Shown: in pieces, positions 21,696-28,176 of the stretch | How the letters are laid out: each line of letters begins with the position of its first letter | Position numbering within the stretch: position 1 is the stretch's first letter | DNA from: Peiella sedimenti | GTDB lineage: Bacteria; Pseudomonadota; Alphaproteobacteria; Caulobacterales; Caulobacteraceae | Direction of reading: 5' to 3' | NCBI RefSeq assembly: GCF_030504955.1 | Contig: NZ_JAUKTR010000002.1 | Span: 248,001 to 312,000 of the forward strand | DNA: 64,000 bases | The notes under the pieces: generated by a model | Told to the model about the DNA's origin: nothing | The model's input: the letters and a program-made list of their open reading frames with translations, nothing else | Database searches by the model: none | Position numbers and translations under genes: made by a program

Positions 21696-22286
21696 CTAGC
21701 CGGCGCCGCTCAGCCGGTCCGCCTGGGCCAGGATCGAGCCCATGGCGTCGCCCGCGGCCTGGCCGTCGCGTTCGTAATCGCCGCGCTCAAGCGCGCCCTG
21801 CAGGGCGCGGCGCGCCCGGCTGACGCGGCTCTTCACCGTACCCACGGCGCAGCCGCAGATTTCGGCCGCCTCCTCGTAGGCGAAGCCGCCGGCGCCCACC
21901 AGGATCAGCGCTTCGCGCTGCTCGGCCGGCAGGCCGTTCAGCGCCAGGCGCAGCTCATCCAGGGCCACGGGGCTTTCGGGATCGTCCACGGCCACCAGGG
22001 TGCGCTCGGCCGCCTCCTGGTCCAGCTGCGACTGGCGCCAGGACCGGCGCCGGTCCGAATAGAACTGGTTGCGCAGGATCATGAAGGTCCAGGCCTTCAT
22101 GTTGGTGCCCATCTGATAGCTGGCGCGCGCGTCCCAGGCCTTGACCATGGCGTCCTGGGCCAGGTCGTCGGCGGCGGTGGGATCGCCGGTCAGGGTGCGG
22201 GCGAAGGCGCGAAGGTGCGGGATCAGTCCCACCAACTCCTTCTTGAACGCCTCATCGTCTCCCGCGCTGCGTTCGGAAGCCCTCAT
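21696..22286 (-). CDS. ecfG: ECF sigma factor EcfG/SigT of the general stress response
   Basis: A 196-residue group 15-type ECF sigma factor. Region 2 holds LAQDAMVKAWDARASYQMGTN followed by MKAWTFMILRN, and region 4 holds LPAEQREALILV and CGCAVGTVKSRVSRARR. It is held inactive by NepR and released when phosphorylated PhyR binds NepR. The start overlaps the nepR stop as ATGA at 22283-22286, which couples translation of sigma factor and anti-sigma factor. Six sites matching its consensus promoter occur between 19.9 and 25.2 kb, including one in front of its own operon. Confidence 0.96.
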   Translation of the reverse strand: MRASERSAGDDEAFKKELVGLIPHLRAFARTLTGDPTAADDLAQDAMVKAWDARASYQMGTNMKAWTFMILRNQFYSDRRRSWRQSQLDQEAAERTLVAVDDPESPVALDELRLALNGLPAEQREALILVGAGGFAYEEAAEICGCAVGTVKSRVSRARRALQGALERGDYERDGQAAGDAMGSILAQADRLSGAG

Positions 22287-22474
22287 CGGCGCTTCTCGTC
22301 GGCGCGTTTCAGAATTTCGAGAAATTCGTCCGGCACCGGCTCGTTGACCACCGTGTCGAACATGTGCCTCAGCTTGATGCCGATGGCTTGCTGGCGCAGA
22401 CGCGCCTCCTCAAGCCCGGCGGCGTCCTTCTCTGAGGTGCGGTCGCCCGGCTTCGGCGAAGTTTTTTCAGTCAT
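22283..22474 (-). CDS. nepR: Anti-sigma factor NepR
   Basis: A 63-residue protein. The core IGIKLRHMFDTVVNEPVPDE and the following FLEILKRAD are the two-helix NepR fold that binds EcfG or, alternatively, the sigma-like domain of PhyR. Short acidic/basic tails on both sides are normal. It overlaps ecfG by 4 bases and is divergent from phyR across 200 bases containing two back-to-back EcfG promoters, so the system should be autoregulated. Confidence 0.95.
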   Translation of the reverse strand: MTEKTSPKPGDRTSEKDAAGLEEARLRQQAIGIKLRHMFDTVVNEPVPDEFLEILKRADEKRR

Positions 22475-22521
22475 GATCAGACGCTGTTTCCCCCGGCGAG
22501 ACCCCCCACCGATGCCGCATT

Positions 22522-22546
22522 AACGGCGCTTGCAGGGTCTGGTTCC
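22522..22546 (-). promoter_or_regulatory. EcfG-type promoter for nepR-ecfG-phyK
   Basis: Minus strand GGAAC (22546-22542), 16-base spacer, CGTT (22525-22522), an exact consensus match. It lies 48 bases upstream of the nepR ATG, so the sigma factor should drive its own operon. Confidence 0.85.
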
Positions 22547-22585
22547 CTCCTGCGGAAAAAATGGTCAAGCTTTCTCGCCCGCATG

Positions 22586-22611
22586 GGAACCCGGCTTGCG
22601 GGTAACGCGTT
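22586..22611 (+). promoter_or_regulatory. EcfG-type promoter for phyR
   Basis: Plus strand GGAAC (22586-22590), 17-base spacer, CGTT (22608-22611). It points at phyR, whose ATG is at 22675, and is divergent from the nepR promoter 40 bases away. Confidence 0.85.
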
Positions 22612-22674
22612 GGGCGAATGAGAGGACGCCCCTCCAGGGCCGCCTTGTTCGAATTTGTCGGGGATCTACCGCCT

Positions 22675-23472
22675 ATGAGCCTACTGGCCAGACTTGCGCC
22701 GCACCTGCCTTATGTCCGCCGCTACGCCCGCGCGCTGACCGGCGATCAATCCACGGGCGACAATTACGTGCGCGTGGCGCTCGAGGCCCTGGCCGCCGGA
22801 GAGCGCCAGCTCTCCGAGAGCATGACTCCGCGCGTGGCCCTCTATCACGTCTTCCACGCCATCTGGTGCACCACCGGCGCCAATCTCGAATCCTCGGATC
22901 AGTCGCTGGAAAGCTTCGGCGACGCCTCGCGCCGCCTGCTCAAGATCGCGCCGCGCTCGCGCCAGGCCTTCCTGCTGACTTCGCTTGAGGGCTTCACCCC
23001 CTCCGAGGCGGCCCAGATCCTGGACACCGACGTCTCCGAGGTGGAGCAGCTCATCGCCGCCGCCCAGGCCGAGATCGACGCCGAACTGGCCACCGAGGTT
23101 CTCATCATCGAGGACGAGCCGGTCATCGCCGCCGACATTGAGGCTCTGGTGCGCGAGCTCGGCCACCGCATCACCGGCGTCGCCGCCACCCACGACGAGG
23201 CGGTCAAGCTGGCCGGCGACCAGCGGCCAGGCCTGGTGCTGGCCGACATCCAGCTGGCGGACGGCTCCTCGGGCATCGACGCGGTCAAGGACATCCTCAA
23301 GCAGTTCGACGTGCCGGTGATCTTCATCACCGCCTTCCCCGAGCGCCTGCTTACGGGCGAGCGGCCTGAGCCCACCTTCCTGATCACCAAGCCCTTCCAG
23401 CCGGAAACGGTGAAGGCGGCCATCGGTCAGGCCCTGTTCTTCCACCCGGCCCGGGACCGCCACGCGGCCTAG
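22675..23472 (+). CDS. phyR: Response regulator PhyR, anti-anti-sigma factor
   Basis: A 265-residue protein with an N-terminal sigma-factor-like domain (residues 1-135; LPYVRRYARALTGDQ, LTSLEGFTPSEAAQIL) and a C-terminal receiver. Receiver landmarks are the acidic pair E146/D147 in LIIEDEP, phosphoacceptor D191 in VLADIQL, T219 in FITAFPE and K239 in ITKPFQ. When phosphorylated, it binds NepR and frees EcfG. ATG at 22675 starts the conserved domain; an in-frame ATG at 22618 would overlap the promoter region. It is transcribed divergently from nepR-ecfG-phyK. Confidence 0.97.
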   Translation: MSLLARLAPHLPYVRRYARALTGDQSTGDNYVRVALEALAAGERQLSESMTPRVALYHVFHAIWCTTGANLESSDQSLESFGDASRRLLKIAPRSRQAFLLTSLEGFTPSEAAQILDTDVSEVEQLIAAAQAEIDAELATEVLIIEDEPVIAADIEALVRELGHRITGVAATHDEAVKLAGDQRPGLVLADIQLADGSSGIDAVKDILKQFDVPVIFITAFPERLLTGERPEPTFLITKPFQPETVKAAIGQALFFHPARDRHAA

Positions 23473-23485
23473 CCTGAACCTGTCT

Positions 23486-23612
23486 CCTCCCTGTCGCCTC
23501 AGCGACGGGGAGGTGGCTGCGAGCCTCGTGGCGAGCAGACGGAAGGGTGTGCGACGGCCGACCCCTCCACTACCCTGCGGGTTGTCCCCCGCCCATCTCT
23601 GACAGGGACGGG
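23486..23612. repeat. Probable intergenic repeat element with hairpins
   Basis: Just after phyR, CCTCCCTGTCGC (23486-23497) and GCGACGGGGAGG (23502-23513) form a 12-bp hairpin with one wobble pair. Further short complementary blocks run to about 23612, including CCCTGCGGGTTGTCCCCCGC and CAGGGACGGG. The CTCCCTGTCGC...GGGAGGTGGC style is one I associate with multicopy intergenic repeats in Caulobacteraceae. Only one copy is in this window, so the repeat status is inferred. It may also terminate phyR. Confidence 0.4.
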
Positions 23613-23622
23613 ATAGCCGGCC

Positions 23623-23880
23623 TCAGCTCGCCTGAACGGCGTCGATCGTCTGGCGGGCGTTGTCCGGCTCGGTGGCGTTGAAGCCGGGGCTGCTCAGGGC
23701 CCACATGCCGATCAGGACCAGGACCACCAGCGCGAACGAGACGCCCAGCACCAGGGGCATGCGCAGGCCTTTGCGGCCCTGGCGGGCGTACTGCGCCTCG
23801 ATCGGCTGACCGGTGTCCACGCCGTGCTGGGCGTGAGCGTGGGGGTCGGCGGCGTCTGGGCGGGGCGGCTCCGTGGACAT
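23623..23880 (-). CDS. Small single-TM protein under an EcfG-type promoter
   Basis: An 85-residue protein: a polar, His/Pro-rich N-terminal part, a positively charged RQGRKGLR, one transmembrane helix (about residues 43-63), and a short outer tail SSPGFNATEPDNARQTIDAV. The start at 23880 has AGGAG about 7 bases upstream. A perfect EcfG motif at 23912-23936 points at it, so it is probably a general stress response membrane protein. No family recognised. It converges on the repeat-like element behind phyR. Confidence 0.75.
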   Translation of the reverse strand: MSTEPPRPDAADPHAHAQHGVDTGQPIEAQYARQGRKGLRMPLVLGVSFALVVLVLIGMWALSSPGFNATEPDNARQTIDAVQAS

Positions 23881-23911
23881 GGCGGCTCCTGTCGTTGAGG
23901 TCTGACCCAAG

Positions 23912-23936
23912 AACGCCCGCCTGCCTTGGCTGTTCC
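23912..23936 (-). promoter_or_regulatory. EcfG-type promoter for the small TM protein
   Basis: Minus strand GGAAC (23936-23932), 16-base spacer, CGTT (23915-23912), an exact match 32 bases before the ATG at 23880. Confidence 0.8.
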
Positions 23937-24038
23937 GCCGGTCGGCGCGCCGCAGGGCGAGACAGACCCTTCTGGACGGCGCCGAAACGGCTCCCGCCGG
24001 GACCCGGCTGGGCCACGCACTTTTTTTCTCCGGCGGCG

Positions 24039-24063
24039 GGAACCGACCTTTTTGATCGGTGTT
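24039..24063 (+). promoter_or_regulatory. EcfG-type promoter for a non-coding transcript
   Basis: Plus strand GGAAC (24039-24043), 16 bases, TGTT (24060-24063): one mismatch from the consensus CGTT. No ORF with a ribosome binding site follows, but a strong terminator lies about 110 bases downstream. Confidence 0.7.
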
Positions 24064-24067
24064 TTCT

Positions 24068-24179
24068 GTGTGCGGTGGCGGCGACGCCCCCCCGACTAGG
24101 TCGATATCCTCGACCTGCCGCCCCCGCCGATTGTCAAGCGAGGCGGCGACCCGTTTCCCCCCGGGTCGCCGCCTTTTTT
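24068..24179 (+). ncRNA. Candidate general-stress sRNA, GsrN-like
   Basis: A predicted transcript of about 110 nt from the EcfG promoter to a classic terminator. GCGGTGGCGGC (24072-24082) can pair with GCCGCCCCCGC (24117-24127), one mismatch. This stem encloses an unpaired seven-C tract (24087-24093) and a small hairpin, GGTCGA/TCGACC (24099-24104 with 24110-24115). A 5' C-rich loop, a sigma-T promoter and a 3' terminator stem are the described features of GsrN, the Caulobacter stress sRNA that pairs with katG mRNA. There is no plausible ORF. Homology is inferred from features and location, not from alignment. Confidence 0.62.
24142..24179 (+). terminator. Intrinsic terminator of the sRNA candidate
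   Basis: GGCGGCGACCCG (24142-24153) pairs perfectly with CGGGTCGCCGCC (24162-24173), followed by six T residues (24174-24179). Confidence 0.88.
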
Positions 24180-24192
24180 GACAGGGAGATAA

Positions 24193-24227
24193 AGGGCGGC
24201 CCGCCTAGGCGGGCCGCCCTCTTTTTT
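24193..24227 (+). terminator. Second, perfectly palindromic terminator
   Basis: A 28-bp perfect palindrome (24193-24220, centre CCTAGG) is followed on the plus strand by C and six T. It lies 13 bases after the sRNA terminator and 19 bases beyond the stop of the convergent OmpA-like gene. It insulates the sRNA from that gene and may also help end the minus-strand transcript. Confidence 0.8.
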
Positions 24228-24245
24228 GGGCTTCTCTCGCTTTCG

Positions 24246-24686
24246 TCAGGCCGGACGCGCCACGCGCAGCAGCACCTCGGCGCGGCGCCGCACCGGCTCC
24301 TCCGTTCCGTCCGGATTGACCGATCCGGCCTCGCCCGCGGCCATCACCTGCGCCTGGGGCAGCCCCTCGCGCGTCAACAGCTGCGCCACCTGAGCCCCCC
24401 GGGCTTCCGACAGGCGCAGATTGGCCTCGGGCCCGCCGCGCGCCGAGGCGAGGCCGATGATCTCCACCGCCGTCACGGGGCACGCTTTCAGCTCACGCGC
24501 CGCCGTCAGCAGCGCCTGCCGCGCCGGCGGCGTCAGCGCGGCCTGACTGTCGGCGAAATAGACCGGCACGACCCGGTCGGCGCAGGCCATGGGCTCGCGC
24601 ACCAGGTCCGCGCGGCTCAGGATCCGCCGCGTCTCCGCGCACCCGCCCACGGCGAGCGCCACGCCAAGAAGTACTGCCCACTTCAT
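24246..24686 (-). CDS. OmpA-family peptidoglycan-associated lipoprotein
   Basis: A 146-residue protein starting MKWAVLLGVALAVGGC with lipobox VGGC at about residue 16, so it is a lipoprotein. The rest is an OmpA_2-like domain: VPVYFADSQAALTP, VEIIGLASARG, NLRLSEARGAQVAQLL and RRRAEVLL, the usual order of a peptidoglycan-binding OmpA domain, though shorter than Pal. A slightly longer start at 24701 is possible. No EcfG motif was found upstream, unlike its neighbours. It probably tethers an envelope membrane to peptidoglycan. Confidence 0.78.
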   Translation of the reverse strand: MKWAVLLGVALAVGGCAETRRILSRADLVREPMACADRVVPVYFADSQAALTPPARQALLTAARELKACPVTAVEIIGLASARGGPEANLRLSEARGAQVAQLLTREGLPQAQVMAAGEAGSVNPDGTEEPVRRRAEVLLRVARPA

Positions 24687-24760
24687 TTCCCACCCCTCCA
24701 AACATGACGAGGGCGGCCCTCCGCGTCGGAAGACCGCCCCGTCAGTCGACTACGCCCGCC

Positions 24761-25096
24761 TTAGTTGCGGCGCGTGCCGTTCTCCCAGTAGCAGTCGCCT
24801 TGCGGGTAGCAATAGTAGTACGCGCGGGCGTTGGCGTCCCAGTAGCGGGACTGGTTGGCCCGGTCCTGCTGCGAGCCGCGGATCGCGCCCGCAACGCCGC
24901 CGATGGCCGCGCCGATGGCCGCGCCGCGGCCGGCGTCGCCGTCGCCCACGTTATTGCCGACGATGGCGCCCGCGACGGCGCCCAGGGCCGCGCCGCCGGC
25001 GGCGTTGCGCACGACGTTGTCGGACGGACCGCCATAGCTCGAGCAGGCGGAAGCCATCAGACCGAAGCCGGCGATGGCGATAAGAGTGCGTTTCAT
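24761..25096 (-). CDS. Glycine-zipper lipoprotein under an EcfG-type promoter
   Basis: A 111-residue lipoprotein, MKRTLIAIAGFGLMASAC (lipobox ASAC near residue 18). Two glycine-zipper helices follow (AAGGAALGAVAGAIVGNNVG, then a second Gly/Ala run), of the kind found in YMGG-like and OmpA-Gly-zipper proteins. The tail is aromatic and Cys-containing: YYYCYPQGDCYWENG. A perfect EcfG motif with 17-base spacer lies 43 bases upstream, placing it in the stress regulon. It probably sits in the outer membrane. Confidence 0.8.
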   Translation of the reverse strand: MKRTLIAIAGFGLMASACSSYGGPSDNVVRNAAGGAALGAVAGAIVGNNVGDGDAGRGAAIGAAIGGVAGAIRGSQQDRANQSRYWDANARAYYYCYPQGDCYWENGTRRN

Positions 25097-25138
25097 ATCG
25101 GTTGATCCTCGTGTGCCTGTGTTCGCCCCGAGGGGGAG

Positions 25139-25164
25139 AACGCTGGAAAAGCTGGGCCGGTTCC
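25139..25164 (-). promoter_or_regulatory. EcfG-type promoter for the glycine-zipper lipoprotein
   Basis: Minus strand GGAAC (25164-25160), 17-base spacer, CGTT (25142-25139), an exact consensus match. Confidence 0.8.
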
Positions 25165-25291
25165 GGCCTGACTGTTAAGCTGGACACGGACGGTCGCTTC
25201 TGGACGCGGCCTCCACGGCCAAGCTTCGTCTCTAATTCGGGCGAAGACTGGACCGCGACTACACAGGTATTTGATTGCGAGGGGACGCATC

Positions 25292-25636
25292 ATGGACGAC
25301 GGACATCACGGCTCGGGCGGCCCGGTGTGGGCGCGCAGCTCGCGCCGGGGCGGCGGCGGCGGACTGGTGGGGATTCTGGTGGTGCTGCTGGCGCTGTTCG
25401 GGGCCGTGACCCTGGGTCTGGCGATCAAGGAGCGGTCCGTGGCCGAAGGCGGCGCCGTCATCGACGGCTGGATCTCCAGCGCCTGGTCGACCATTCGCGG
25501 CGCCTCCGCCGAGGCTGACGAAGCCGCGGCCGAAGCCGCCGGCGAGGCGCGGGTCGAGGCCAGCGAGGCCGTCGCCAGCGCCGGAGACGCCGTCGAGCAG
25601 GGCGCCGAGCGCGCCGCCGAGAACCTGCGCGGCTGA
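25292..25636 (+). CDS. Single-TM protein with an Ala/Glu-rich coiled tail
   Basis: A 114-residue protein. A polar N-terminus (MDDGHHGSGGPVWARSSRRG) is followed by one TM helix at about residues 25-46, then a long Ala/Glu-rich amphipathic stretch (EADEAAAEAAGEARVEASEA, AVEQGAERAAENL) that should be helical. A GAGGGG ribosome binding site lies just before the ATG at 25292. It is divergent from the glycine-zipper gene, but no EcfG motif points towards it. No family recognised; an envelope function is a guess. Confidence 0.65.
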   Translation: MDDGHHGSGGPVWARSSRRGGGGGLVGILVVLLALFGAVTLGLAIKERSVAEGGAVIDGWISSAWSTIRGASAEADEAAAEAAGEARVEASEAVASAGDAVEQGAERAAENLRG

Positions 25637-25687
25637 TCTCCCTCATCGGATTTGGCCTTTGCGCCCTCGGGGCGTAAGACCGGCGCC

Positions 25688-26371
25688 ATGATCGCCTATG
25701 CTGTCCCGCGTCCCGAGTCCGTCGTCCTGCCGATCGTGGAGGAGGACGCGGTCTTTCCGGTGCGGCGGGTCTTCTGCGTGGGCCGCAACTACGCCGCCCA
25801 TGCGCGCGAGATGGGCGGAGACGGCCGCGAGGCGCCGTTCTTCTTCTCCAAACCGGCGGACGGCCTAGCGCCGGGCGGCGGTGAGATTCCCTATCCCTCC
25901 GCCACAGCGGACCTGCATCACGAGGTGGAGCTGGTCGTGGCCCTCGCGCACGGCGGCTCGAACTTCACGCCCGAGCAGGCGGACGCGGCCATCTTCGGCT
26001 GGGCCGTCGGTGTCGATCTGACCCGCCGCGACCTCCAGGCTGAGGCCAAGGCCAGCGGTCGTCCCTGGGACGCGGCCAAGGGATTCGACTTCTCTGGACC
26101 GATCAGCGCCGTCACACCCAGGCTCAAGCTGGATCAACCGCGGGGGCGTCTGCGCCTCCGCGTGGGCGGGACGCTGCGCCAGGAGGGCGACCTCGCCGAC
26201 ATGATCTGGTCGCCTGCAGAGGTGGTGGCCCAGGCTTCGAAACTGTGGCGTCTCGCGCCCGGCGACCTGATCTTCACCGGCACGCCGGAGGGCGTGGGTC
26301 CGCTGGTGCGTGGCGATAAGGTCGAGGCGCTGTGCGACGGCCTTTCGCCGCTTCGTTTCAGGGTGGTCTGA
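25688..26371 (+). CDS. Fumarylacetoacetate hydrolase family protein (fumarylpyruvate hydrolase-like)
   Basis: A 227-residue FAH-fold hydrolase. FCVGRNYAAHAREMG is the family start, KPADGLAPGGG and LHHEVELVV carry metal-ligand Glu residues, and GFDFSGPIS and GDLIFTGTPEGVGP complete the set. Its short length fits fumarylpyruvate hydrolase of the gentisate pathway more than fumarylacetoacetase. The next gene, overlapping by one base (TGATG), is a zeta-class GST isomerase, the enzyme that supplies the fumaryl substrate. Together they form the lower part of gentisate or homogentisate breakdown; the ring-cleaving dioxygenase is not in the window. Confidence 0.85.
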   Translation: MIAYAVPRPESVVLPIVEEDAVFPVRRVFCVGRNYAAHAREMGGDGREAPFFFSKPADGLAPGGGEIPYPSATADLHHEVELVVALAHGGSNFTPEQADAAIFGWAVGVDLTRRDLQAEAKASGRPWDAAKGFDFSGPISAVTPRLKLDQPRGRLRLRVGGTLRQEGDLADMIWSPAEVVAQASKLWRLAPGDLIFTGTPEGVGPLVRGDKVEALCDGLSPLRFRVV

Positions 26372-27015
26372 TGATCCTGCACGGCTATTGGCGCTCGGGC
26401 GCCAGCTATCGCACCCGCATCGCGCTCAATCTGAAGGGCCTCGCCTACGATCAGCAGCCGGTGGACCTGCGCAAGGGCGAGCAGTCGGCCGAGACCTACC
26501 GCGGCCTGTCCGGGCAGGCCCTGGTGCCCGCGCTTGAGCTGGATGACGGACAGGTTCTGGTGCAGAGCCCGGCGATCCTCGAGTGGCTGGAGGAGACGCA
26601 TCCCCAGCCGCCGCTGCTGCCACGATCGCCCCGAGACCGGGCCACGGTGCGCGCCATGTGCGCCGTCATCGGTTGCGATGTTCAGCCCCTTAACAACCTG
26701 CGGGTCCTCAAGGCGGTGCGCGCCCTTGGCGCCGACGAGGACGGGGTCAATCGGTGGGCGCAGGGCTGGATCGAGCAGGCCTTCAACATCTTCGCGCCCA
26801 TGGCCCGCCGGCACGGCGGCGACTGGTGCTTCGGGGACACCCCCACCCTGGCGGATTGTTATCTTATCCCGCAGATCTATTCGGCGCGCCGCTTCGGCGT
26901 GGACATGAGCGGCTGGACCAACCTGACCGCCATCGAGGCCCGCGCCGCCGATCACCCGGCCTTCGCAGCCGCCCACCCCGACCGCCAGCCCGACGCCGAC
27001 GCCCCGGCTTCTTAA
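26371..27015 (+). CDS. maiA: Maleylacetoacetate/maleylpyruvate isomerase (zeta-class GST)
   Basis: A 214-residue glutathione S-transferase-like isomerase. The start MILHGYWRSGASYRTRIALN contains the zeta-class SxxSxR glutathione site. LVPALELDDG, QSPAILEWLEE and the diagnostic CDVQPLNNLRVL follow, with GDTPTLADCYLIPQI in the C-terminal domain. ATG at 26371 shares its first base with the stop of the FAH gene. It converts a maleyl ring-cleavage product to the fumaryl isomer that the upstream hydrolase cuts. Confidence 0.9.
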   Translation: MILHGYWRSGASYRTRIALNLKGLAYDQQPVDLRKGEQSAETYRGLSGQALVPALELDDGQVLVQSPAILEWLEETHPQPPLLPRSPRDRATVRAMCAVIGCDVQPLNNLRVLKAVRALGADEDGVNRWAQGWIEQAFNIFAPMARRHGGDWCFGDTPTLADCYLIPQIYSARRFGVDMSGWTNLTAIEARAADHPAFAAAHPDRQPDADAPAS

Positions 27016-27087
27016 GTTCCCATAAGGGTTTCGCTCAGCGTCCCTTAAGGTTTCCACGCCATTAGTCATGGACCCTGGCTGGAGACC

Positions 27088-28176
27088 ATGATGGCGCGCG
27101 CCCAGACGCGACCCCTGACCCTGCTCAGTCCGCCCCCGTCGCGGCGGCGGTGGTCCGCTGCGGAAACCTACGCGCGCGCATGCCTGGCGCGGTCGGGTCA
27201 GGGCGCGCGGCTGCGGGACGAACGCGGCCGGCCCTTTCTGGATCTCTGCAACGCCGACGGGGCGGTGCTGCTGGGCTGGGGCGAACTGGCCGTCGAGACC
27301 GCCGCCGCCGAGCCGGCCCGGCACTGCGAAGCCGAGGCGGCCGAACGCCTGTCCAGCCTGGTGCCCTATGCCGAGGCCGTTCTGTTCGGCCCCAGTGTGG
27401 GCGGACTTCTCGCCGACGCTCTGACCGCCGCCGCCCGCACAACGGGGCGCGACGGCGCCTTCTTCTGTGACGACGCCTGCGTGGTCGACGGCGACCTGGC
27501 CCAGGTGCAGCGCGGGCTCACGGAGAATGCTAGCGCCCTGGCCGCCGTCGTGGTCCGGCCGCTGGACGCGCCCGGCGCCTTTCTGGCCGGGGTGCGCGCC
27601 CTTTGCGACGCGTTCGGCGCGGCGCTCATCTTCGAGGAGAGCCGCACGGCCTTGCGCGTGCATCGCGCGGGCGCCGGAGGCCTGCACGGCGTTCATCCGG
27701 ACCTGACGGTCTTCGGTCCCAGCATCGCCAACGGTCACCCGGCCGCCGCCCTGATGGGCCGGATCGATCTGATGCGCGCGGCCGATGCGGGCGGCGCTTC
27801 AGCCTCTCCGCACGCCCTGTCCGCCGCCTGCGCCACCCTGGAACGCGCGCTGGAGGCTGATGCTTCCCAGGCGCTGAACGTCGCCGGGGCCGAGATCGCC
27901 GCCGAGGTCGGTCGCCTGCTGCAGACGGCTGGCCTGTCCGAGCTGATCTCTGTCGAGGGCGACCCCTGCTGGAGCGTGCTGGCCGGCGACCCCGCCGCGT
28001 GCGATCTGGTTTCCGAGCTGCTGCTCGATGAGGGCGTCTTCTGCCTGGGCGCCCACGTGCCGTCCCTGGCGATGGGCGAAGCCGAGGTCGCCCAACTGGT
28101 GCGCGCCTATGAGGCGGTCCTGCCCCGCGCCGCCGCGCGCATGGCCCGTGGCCGCCTGAGGGCCGCCGCACGATGA
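27088..28176 (+). CDS. Class III aminotransferase-like protein lacking the PLP lysine
   Basis: A 362-residue protein with the fold landmarks of PLP class III aminotransferases/GSA aminomutases but shortened and altered. The LFDEVRTG-type motif reads IFEESRTALR, changing the PLP-pyridine Asp to Glu near residue 183. The cofactor-lysine motif, normally FGKSIANGxP in this subgroup, reads FGPSIANGHP, so Lys is Pro at about 211 (codon CCC). It is therefore unlikely to form a Schiff base. It overlaps the aldo/keto-reductase-like gene as ATGA (28173-28176), and that partner is degenerate too. ATG at 27091 has better spacing to GGAG and may be the real start. The role is unknown. Confidence 0.72.
   Translation: MMARAQTRPLTLLSPPPSRRRWSAAETYARACLARSGQGARLRDERGRPFLDLCNADGAVLLGWGELAVETAAAEPARHCEAEAAERLSSLVPYAEAVLFGPSVGGLLADALTAAARTTGRDGAFFCDDACVVDGDLAQVQRGLTENASALAAVVVRPLDAPGAFLAGVRALCDAFGAALIFEESRTALRVHRAGAGGLHGVHPDLTVFGPSIANGHPAAALMGRIDLMRAADAGGASASPHALSAACATLERALEADASQALNVAGAEIAAEVGRLLQTAGLSELISVEGDPCWSVLAGDPAACDLVSELLLDEGVFCLGAHVPSLAMGEAEVAQLVRAYEAVLPRAAARMARGRLRAAAR

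Noticed and set aside
19958-21823. Open frame of about 620 codons opposite phyK
   Set aside because: Crosses the phyK/ecfG junction and an EcfG promoter, with low-complexity antisense composition.
24070-24099. Nine-codon ORF (GTG to TAG) within the sRNA candidate
   Set aside because: No ribosome binding site, and the sequence is better explained by the stem and C-rich loop.
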